This document shows positions 1-5,874 of a DNA stretch of 5,874 nucleotides, in pieces. Numbering within the stretch: position 1 is the stretch's first letter; every line of letters begins with the position of its first letter. The DNA lies in contig JAJZLA010000119.1 of the NCBI GenBank assembly GCA_021803845.1, positions 1-5,874 of the forward strand. Reading direction: 5' to 3'. The stretch comes from a bacterium. Its GTDB lineage: Bacteria; SZUA-79; Acidulodesulfobacterales; Acidulodesulfobacteraceae. The notes below the pieces were generated by a model, which was not told where the DNA came from, made no database searches, and saw only the letters and a program-made list of their open reading frames with translations. Position numbers and translations under genes: made by a program.

Positions 1-1523
<1,523 letters not shown>

Positions 1524-3560
1524 TTAATTATAAAGAAAATTATAAACGTAATAATTTGCCAAAACTCTTTTAACATAAGTCCTTGTTTGATTAAATGGTA
1601 TAAGCTCGATAAAAAGAGGCATTGCATAATTTTTTAAAAGATTGTTTTTCCAGTATGAAACGGCTCCAGGTCCTGCATTATAAGAAGCTATGGCAAGATA
1701 TTTTTTTCCTTTAAACTGATCCAGAAGGGTTTTTAAATAATACGAGCCGAAACTTATATTTATATGCTTGCTGTATAGCATGAAAGGATTAAAATTATAG
1801 CAGTCGGTATGGCTTGCTATATAGTAACCGGTGGACGGAATAATCTGCATAAGCCCTATTGCGTTTGCGCTGGAATAACATGCGGGATTATAAAGGCTTT
1901 CCTGCCTCATTATGCCGTATATTAAATCTGCGGGAATACCGTACTTTGAAGAATATTTTTCTACATCGGCATAATGAGGCTTTGGATAAAGAATTTCTAA
2001 AAATTTTTTATTTAATAGCAGAGACCTATAACCGTCATCTTTAAAAATTAAAGTGAAAGCTATGTTAATGGCTGAACCGTAATATCCTTTTTTATAAAGT
2101 AAATATATCAAAAAAACATCGAAATTTTTGTTATTATGCTTCATTAACGCTATTTTCCGCAGTTCTATATAAGAAAGAGAATAAATATTTAGATTCAAAA
2201 GCGCTTTTAGCCTCTTAAATCTTAAATTTAAAGCATAATTATTATTTATTGATTTTTTAAATTCAGATGCATACTTTAAAGATACAATGCTATAACTGCG
2301 GATATCGCCGTCGTTTAAGGCTGACGCAGAGTAATCGGCGGCGCCGGTTAGTCTGCGGTCAAATATGCCCGACATAATACCGTAATAAGAATACCTTAAA
2401 ATCCTAGATGCCCTTATTAAGTTAAAATAAAAATAAGCTCTTTTTTTATAGCCTAATTTTTCAAGTATAATGCCGTACCAGAATAGAAATCTTGCCGTGT
2501 TTTGATTTACGGAATCGTCTATAATAAAAAAAGATTTAAGCCTTTTTGCCGCGTTCAATAATTCCCCGGATTTCAAATCGTTTAAAACATAGCTCCATAA
2601 AATATTCCTGTAAATATTTTTAAGCTTTCGGTTAAGAAATCCATATTTTTCGGATATAGAATTCAAAATTAAAAAAGTTTTTTGACGTTTTCCTTGATTA
2701 TAATAATAACGGGCTTTTAAGCCTAATATTTTTAAATTCTTTACTCCATAATATTCGTAGCATGCTTTATTTCTTTCATATTTTAAACATTCATCGGCTT
2801 TATCCAAAAACAAAGAGCTTTTAATCTTCATTAAATCTTCTAAAGTAATGAATTTTGCTTTTTTGTTTTTTAAAGCGGCCGTTTTTAAAAGAGCAATAGA
2901 TTCAGTATAATATGAATCATAATATAAATCTTCCCCGCGTTTAATTTTTTCGGACAGATTCAAAGAGGATTTTTTTATTTTTATACGATGAGTTTTGCAA
3001 AAGTAAGGATAATCGATATAAAGCCGCTTTAAATATTCATCCGAAAGTATATAATCTTTAAGTTTAGCATATGCTTTGTATATATCGTACATTGCAAAAG
3101 AACGGACGGACGATTTTTTTGAATGCGTGATAATATATTTAAAATGGGATATTTCGGAAACATAACCGCCTGTTTTTTCTTCCGAAACGGCAAGATAAAA
3201 AATAGCATTTTTATAAAAGGTGAAATTTGGATAAGAAATCACAAGTTTCATCAAAACATAATTCGCCTTTCCGTATTCTTTAAGATTGATAAAAGACAAC
3301 CCCTGATAATAAAGCGCAAAATTGCCGAGCGTCGTGCCTCCATCATGCAAATAAAGCCAGAACTTTCCCGCCGCAGCCTTATATCTGCCCGAAACAAAAT
3401 TGTTAAAAGCTTTTTTAAAAACGGATTCGTTATTATAATTCAGATATGGTTCCGCATTTTTGCTTAAATAATCCGTATAAGAAAAAGCAGTGCCGTATAA
3501 AAAACAACTGAGCAGAGTAAAAGAATATACAATAAAAACGAGTAAAATCTTTTTTTTCAT
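1524..3560 (-). CDS. Slt70-like lytic murein transglycosylase, tyrosine-rich
   Basis: Predicted periplasmic enzyme that cleaves the MurNAc-GlcNAc bond of peptidoglycan, leaving 1,6-anhydro-MurNAc. The 678 residues start with a positively charged, hydrophobic signal sequence (about 1-25). A long helical, TPR-like superhelix follows (about 40-520), with repeats such as [20 protein letters not shown]. The C-terminal GH23-type SLT domain (about 530-678) has the catalytic glutamate in RQES (Glu554), GLMQ at 569-572, YNAGPG at 627-632 and the closing TRTYVKRVLANYYVY block. Length and architecture match the Slt70 family. By my count about 79 residues are tyrosine (near 12%), well above usual. LLSC at 16-19 is a marginal lipobox, so membrane anchoring through Cys19 is possible; cleavage after AFS near residue 27 is the alternative. 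The ATG is 2 bases after the dapF stop and has only AT-rich sequence before it, so translation probably depends on coupling to dapF. Family is secure; the exact substrate preference and the E. coli orthologue are not. Confidence 0.95.
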   Translation of the reverse strand: MKKKILLVFIVYSFTLLSCFLYGTAFSYTDYLSKNAEPYLNYNNESVFKKAFNNFVSGRYKAAAGKFWLYLHDGGTTLGNFALYYQGLSFINLKEYGKANYVLMKLVISYPNFTFYKNAIFYLAVSEEKTGGYVSEISHFKYIITHSKKSSVRSFAMYDIYKAYAKLKDYILSDEYLKRLYIDYPYFCKTHRIKIKKSSLNLSEKIKRGEDLYYDSYYTESIALLKTAALKNKKAKFITLEDLMKIKSSLFLDKADECLKYERNKACYEYYGVKNLKILGLKARYYYNQGKRQKTFLILNSISEKYGFLNRKLKNIYRNILWSYVLNDLKSGELLNAAKRLKSFFIIDDSVNQNTARFLFWYGIILEKLGYKKRAYFYFNLIRASRILRYSYYGIMSGIFDRRLTGAADYSASALNDGDIRSYSIVSLKYASEFKKSINNNYALNLRFKRLKALLNLNIYSLSYIELRKIALMKHNNKNFDVFLIYLLYKKGYYGSAINIAFTLIFKDDGYRSLLLNKKFLEILYPKPHYADVEKYSSKYGIPADLIYGIMRQESLYNPACYSSANAIGLMQIIPSTGYYIASHTDCYNFNPFMLYSKHINISFGSYYLKTLLDQFKGKKYLAIASYNAGPGAVSYWKNNLLKNYAMPLFIELIPFNQTRTYVKRVLANYYVYNFLYN
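2472..2496 (+). repeat. exact 25-base direct repeat, native copy in the transglycosylase
   Basis: Partner of bases 1..25. In the transglycosylase frame it encodes ARFLFWYG (about residues 356-363), a sequence that fits the Slt superhelix repeat, and the frame runs through without disturbance. This copy is therefore taken as the original. Confidence 0.85.
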
Positions 3561-3562
3561 AA

Positions 3563-4486
3563 TTAAAAATTAAAATAACCGCCGAAAACTTCTTCGGCAG
3601 GGCCGACCATATATATGCCGTTATTTAAATCTCCGGATATTTTAAGCGTTCCGCCGTATAAATTAACCCTTAGATCCTTTTTATCCATGTCTATTTTACC
3701 CGTTTTTTTCAAGACTGAATAAACTGCGCATGCGCCCGTGCCGCATGCCAAAGTTTCGCCTGAACCTCTCTCCCATGTTCTTATCAATACGTTTCCGTCG
3801 TCAAGCCTCTGGGTAAACTCTATATTAATCCGTTTAGGAAACATAGGATCGTTTTCTATAACTGGCCCATAATAATGAACGTCAAAATTTTTTACGTCTT
3901 CTACGAATGTAACGCAATGCGGATTTCCCATTGAAACGCAGGATACGGTAAAGCCTTTATTCGCTGCCGTTATTTTTTCGTCTATAATTTCCTTTTTTTG
4001 AAAAATTGCCGGAATTTTACCCGATTCAAATTCGGGAATGCCCATAAAAACTTTTGCTTCTTTAACGGTACCTGTTCCCTCTGATAAGTAAACTTCGACC
4101 GTCTTAATTCCGGCAAGCGTTTCGATATTTATAATTTTTTTATCCGTAAGATGCTTATCGTAAACATATTTTGCAAAACATCTTATTCCGTTGCCGCACA
4201 TTTCTCCTTCGGAACCGTCTGCGTTAAACATCCTCATCCTAAAATCCGGTTTAGCGCCTGATGTTAATTTTAAAGAATTAGAAGATTTGCCGGCTGACGA
4301 AGGCGGTAAAATTATTATAATACCGTCGGAACCCACTCCGAAGTGTCTATCGCTTATTTTAACCGCAAGTTCTTTAAAAAAATTATTATCGCTATCGGCG
4401 TTTATACATGAAGGAATATCGTTAATGCCGTCTATATATAAATAATCGTTGCCTGCGCCATGAAGTTTAGTAAATTTTATTTTCAT
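3563..4486 (-). CDS. dapF: diaminopimelate epimerase DapF
   Basis: Cytosolic, cofactor-independent racemase converting LL-diaminopimelate to the meso form, the precursor of lysine and of the peptidoglycan cross-linking residue. The two-lobed fold shows its hallmark motifs: FTKLHGAGNDYLYID at 5-19; FNADGSEGEMCGNGIRCFAKY near 87-107 with catalytic Cys97; GNPHCVTF at 187-194; and RTWERGSGETLACGTGACA near 236-254 with catalytic Cys248. Both catalytic cysteines are intact, so the enzyme should be active. At 307 residues it is longer than the usual 270-280. Part of the excess is a Ser/Gly/Lys-rich insert at about 62-80, between the GVGSDG strand and the FNADG motif; it keeps frame and looks like a surface loop. 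The ATG overlaps the upstream lipoprotein's TGA (ATGA), with a weak AAGAGA ribosome site at 4491..4496. Its place between an envelope lipoprotein and a transglycosylase fits a cell-wall operon. Confidence 0.98.
   Translation of the reverse strand: MKIKFTKLHGAGNDYLYIDGINDIPSCINADSDNNFFKELAVKISDRHFGVGSDGIIIILPPSSAGKSSNSLKLTSGAKPDFRMRMFNADGSEGEMCGNGIRCFAKYVYDKHLTDKKIINIETLAGIKTVEVYLSEGTGTVKEAKVFMGIPEFESGKIPAIFQKKEIIDEKITAANKGFTVSCVSMGNPHCVTFVEDVKNFDVHYYGPVIENDPMFPKRINIEFTQRLDDGNVLIRTWERGSGETLACGTGACAVYSVLKKTGKIDMDKKDLRVNLYGGTLKISGDLNNGIYMVGPAEEVFGGYFNF
4483..4486 (-). other. ATGA start/stop overlap, lipoprotein to dapF
   Basis: The dapF ATG (4486..4484) shares bases with the lipoprotein TGA (4485..4483). 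Such four-base overlaps normally mean translational coupling, with the ribosome that ends the first gene starting the second. The weak AAGAGA at 4491..4496 may assist. Confidence 0.85.
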
Positions 4487-4896
4487 TGTTTCTCTTTTTT
4501 TAAAATCCTCCTTAGCGAAATGTTGCCGGTAGTCGTAAAACTGTGACTTATCACTATTCCGTTTTTCATAATTATGTATAATTTTTCTTTTAATTTTCTT
4601 GTAGAAGCAGTAAAAATTTCATTTCCTAAATGAACGTATTTTTTATATCTGAATCTGTATTTATAAGTAACTACGCCTGGTTTTAGCGGATTTGTCTTTA
4701 TAGAATAAGGCGGCCCGAACATAGAAATTATCTGCGATTTTGTCGTCGTTCCGTTTATTATTTTATCGACGTTGGAATCAGGTATCGGCTTTCCTTCGAT
4801 ATTGCGAGTTGTAGCGCAACCTGCAAGCATTACGCCGGAAATAAAAATAACGGATAAAAATAAAATAATTACCTTAGATAGTCTGCGAGCGTTCAT
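4483..4896 (-). CDS. SmpA/OmlA (BamE-like) outer membrane lipoprotein
   Basis: Small predicted lipoprotein of 137 residues. A basic N-terminus (MNARR) and hydrophobic stretch lead into a textbook lipobox, LAGC at 24-27. Cys27 would be lipidated by Lgt and cleaved by signal peptidase II. Ala28 at +2 does not signal inner-membrane retention, so outer-membrane placement by Lol sorting is inferred. The mature part shows the SmpA/OmlA signature: IINGTTTKSQIISMFGPP at 46-63 (the G-x-T-x6-lfGxP helix and turn), followed by beta strands TYKYRFRY (77-84) and KLYIIMKNGIVISHSF (105-120). In well-studied bacteria this fold is BamE, an accessory of the BAM outer-membrane insertase, but similar domains occur in other lipoproteins, so I give no symbol. 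It starts the operon, has the best ribosome site of the set (AAGAGG, 8 bases from the ATG) and overlaps dapF by 4 bases. Confidence 0.85.
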   Translation of the reverse strand: MNARRLSKVIILFLSVIFISGVMLAGCATTRNIEGKPIPDSNVDKIINGTTTKSQIISMFGPPYSIKTNPLKPGVVTYKYRFRYKKYVHLGNEIFTASTRKLKEKLYIIMKNGIVISHSFTTTGNISLRRILKKEKQ

Positions 4897-4904
4897 TGTA
4901 AAAA

Positions 4905-4910
4905 CCTCTT
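4905..4910 (-). promoter_or_regulatory. ribosome binding site of the lipoprotein gene
   Basis: AAGAGG on the minus strand, 8 bases before the ATG at 4896. It is the only good Shine-Dalgarno match among the four operon genes and supports this start and this gene as the translational entry point. Confidence 0.75.
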
Positions 4911-4939
4911 TAAAATTTAATTCAATAATTAATATACAT

Positions 4940-4948
4940 ATATTAGCA
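4940..4948 (-). promoter_or_regulatory. candidate extended -10 promoter for the operon
   Basis: TGCTAATAT on the minus strand fits an extended -10 element (TGn followed by TAATAT, 4 of 6 to consensus). It would start transcription near 4932, leaving a leader of roughly 35 bases that contains the AAGAGG site. No good -35 is visible at the right distance, and the spacer is so AT-rich that chance matches are expected. A promoter somewhere in 4897..4993 is likely, because the gap separates functionally unrelated genes and holds a hairpin. Confidence 0.3.
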
Positions 4949-4993
4949 TTTTTAGGCTATTTTTAAAATATTTATTTCTGTTTTCAAATTTGT

Positions 4994-5024
4994 TACGGGG
5001 ACAGAATTGAATTCCGTCCCCGTA
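4994..5024. repeat. 31-base REP-like palindrome next to the permease stop
   Basis: Two 15-base arms (TACGGGGACAGAATT and its partner) surround a single central base at 5009. Fourteen of fifteen positions pair; the exception, 5003/5015, is A-C as + strand RNA but a G-U wobble as minus-strand RNA, so the hairpin is complete in the permease transcript. It directly abuts the permease stop codon at 5025. GGGGACAGAATT-type palindromes recur in several bacterial groups and resemble REP elements mobilised by Y1 (TnpA-REP) transposases; that link is from memory and no transposase is in the window. As minus-strand RNA it could stabilise the permease mRNA 3' end or partly terminate it, but no U-tract follows, so a classical terminator is not supported. 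Confidence 0.75.
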
Positions 5025-5861
5025 TTATTTCTCAGTCGAATATCTGGGGTCGAGGGCATTTCTGACCGCTTCTCCGACTAAATTGAAACTTAGGACGGTA
5101 AGTAAAATTGCAATACCCGGAAACAGCGTCAGCCACCATGCAACCATTATATAAGTTTTTCCCCTGGAAAGCATTCCTCCCCAGCTCGGCATAGGCGGCA
5201 TAATACCAATCCCGAGAAAAGCTAAAGACGCCTGTATTAAGATTGCTCCCGCTATTCCAAGCGTAGCCGAAACTAAAATAGGGGCGACGACGTTAGGTAA
5301 AATTTCGATAAACATGATATAAAGGTCTGAAGCCCCTGCCGCTTTTGCGGATAAAACATAGTCTTTTTCCCTGTTCTGCATAAATTCCGCCCTTATTATC
5401 CTGGCTACGCCCATCCATGAAGTTAGGCCTATTATAATCATGATGTTTATGATAGAAGGTCTTAAAATAGCGCTTACCGCAAGAATAAGAAAAAAAGACG
5501 GGAAAGTCAGCATGATATCGACGAACCTCATTAAAAAACCGTCCGTCAAACCGGCATAATACCCTGCAAACGCGCCTATAATTATCCCAATAAAAAGGGA
5601 TATGGAAACCGATATAAAACCGACTTCTACGGAAATTCTAGAGCCGTAAATAAGCCTTGACAAAACGTCGCGTCCAAGCTGATCCGTTCCAAGGAGATGC
5701 GCAAAACTAGGCGGCTGGAGTATTGCGTTTACATTTATTTTATCCGGATTATACGGAGAAATATAAGGCGCAAATACGGCTGCCAGGATAATAAGCAAAA
5801 TAAAAATCAAAGAGCATAAAGCAAGTTTATTTTTTTTAAAAGCGTTTATTATTTCGTTCAT
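5025..5861 (-). CDS. peptide ABC transporter permease, DppC/OppC family
   Basis: Inner-membrane permease subunit of a dipeptide/oligopeptide (or nickel-type) ABC importer; it pairs with a DppB/OppB-type permease, two ATPases and a periplasmic binding protein. The 278 residues match the usual DppC length. Visible are the N-terminal OppC helix (about 11-33, ending FAPYISPYNPD), the conserved LGTDQLGRDVLSRLIYGSR block at 57-75, further membrane helices (about 79-102, 111-133, 137-157, 193-221, 236-262) and the cytoplasmic EAA loop at about 165-190 (EKDYVLSAKAAGASD ... EILPN) that docks the ATPase. The closing DPRY near 271-274 is typical. No clear Shine-Dalgarno lies in the 13 bases before the ATG. 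Stop codons in two frames there (TGA 5870..5872, TAA 5865..5867) would suit the end of an upstream dppB-like gene, but that gene is not in view. The ATPase genes do not follow downstream, so they must be elsewhere. Substrate cannot be read from the permease. Confidence 0.95.
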   Translation of the reverse strand: MNEIINAFKKNKLALCSLIFILLIILAAVFAPYISPYNPDKINVNAILQPPSFAHLLGTDQLGRDVLSRLIYGSRISVEVGFISVSISLFIGIIIGAFAGYYAGLTDGFLMRFVDIMLTFPSFFLILAVSAILRPSIINIMIIIGLTSWMGVARIIRAEFMQNREKDYVLSAKAAGASDLYIMFIEILPNVVAPILVSATLGIAGAILIQASLAFLGIGIMPPMPSWGGMLSRGKTYIMVAWWLTLFPGIAILLTVLSFNLVGEAVRNALDPRYSTEK

Positions 5862-5874
5862 GATTTAAATCAAA

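Larger units (their letters stand above)
4897..5024. other. intergenic spacer between permease and lipoprotein genes
   Basis: A 128-base gap, the only real intergenic region in the window. It holds the palindrome at the permease side, an AT-rich central part with the candidate extended -10, and the lipoprotein ribosome site. I see no small ORF with support, no tRNA-like fold and no riboswitch core. Confidence 0.6.

Noticed and set aside
1859..2044. Plus-strand open frame of 61 codons
   Set aside because: Antisense to the conserved catalytic domain of the transglycosylase, with no ribosome site or family features.
3123..3467. Plus-strand open frame of 114 codons
   Set aside because: The longest antisense frame, but it is a shadow of the transglycosylase N-terminal part; composition and lack of any motif argue against a gene.
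4191..4445. Plus-strand open frame of 84 codons
   Set aside because: Antisense to the DapF catalytic-cysteine region, whose conservation explains the open frame.
4772..4966. Plus-strand open frame of 64 codons running into the spacer
   Set aside because: Mostly antisense to the lipoprotein signal-peptide region; the portion in the spacer is AT-rich and has no coding character.
4994..5024. Palindrome as a rho-independent terminator
   Set aside because: The stem is strong, but the minus-strand RNA continues ACAAATTTGAAAA with no U-run. On the plus strand the following TTATTT is weak and there is no plus-strand gene to terminate.

Overview
The window reads as a stretch of AT-rich chromosome from a Gram-negative bacterium. 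All five recognisable protein genes lie on the minus strand. The Gram-negative call rests on a lipoprotein of the SmpA/OmlA (BamE-like) type with a clean lipobox, a Slt70-like soluble-type lytic transglycosylase with a signal sequence, and diaminopimelate epimerase. The AT-rich coding style and a GGGGACAGAATT-type palindrome suggest a low-GC deltaproteobacterium-like lineage. That placement is only an impression, because no rRNA or other strong taxonomic marker is present.

Layout, in the direction of transcription (right to left). At the right edge is a complete oligopeptide/dipeptide ABC permease of the DppC/OppC family (5025..5861); any partner genes upstream of it lie outside the window. 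Its stop codon directly abuts a 31-base near-perfect palindrome (4994..5024). A roughly 100-base AT-rich spacer follows, probably with a promoter. Then comes a tightly packed four-gene run: a small SmpA/OmlA lipoprotein (4483..4896), dapF (3563..4486, overlapping by 4 bases), a 678-residue lytic transglycosylase (1524..3560, 2-base gap) and ligA, the NAD+-dependent DNA ligase (start at 1514, 9-base gap), which runs off the left edge.

The spacing implies one operon. Three members serve the envelope: outer membrane assembly or stability, meso-diaminopimelate supply for peptidoglycan and lysine, and peptidoglycan cleavage. The fourth is the housekeeping replication and repair ligase. The second and third junctions show no convincing Shine-Dalgarno sequence, so translational coupling or leaderless-like re-initiation is likely.

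The most unusual thing is not a gene. Bases 1..25 are an exact direct copy of bases 2472..2496 inside the transglycosylase gene, and the ligase reading frame stops looking like a ligase just where that copy begins. This is most simply a chimeric junction at the end of an assembled sequence (library, amplification or assembly artefact). A genuine tandem rearrangement of about 2.47 kb is less likely but possible. I found no convincing new biological system, RNA gene, CRISPR array or intact mobile element.
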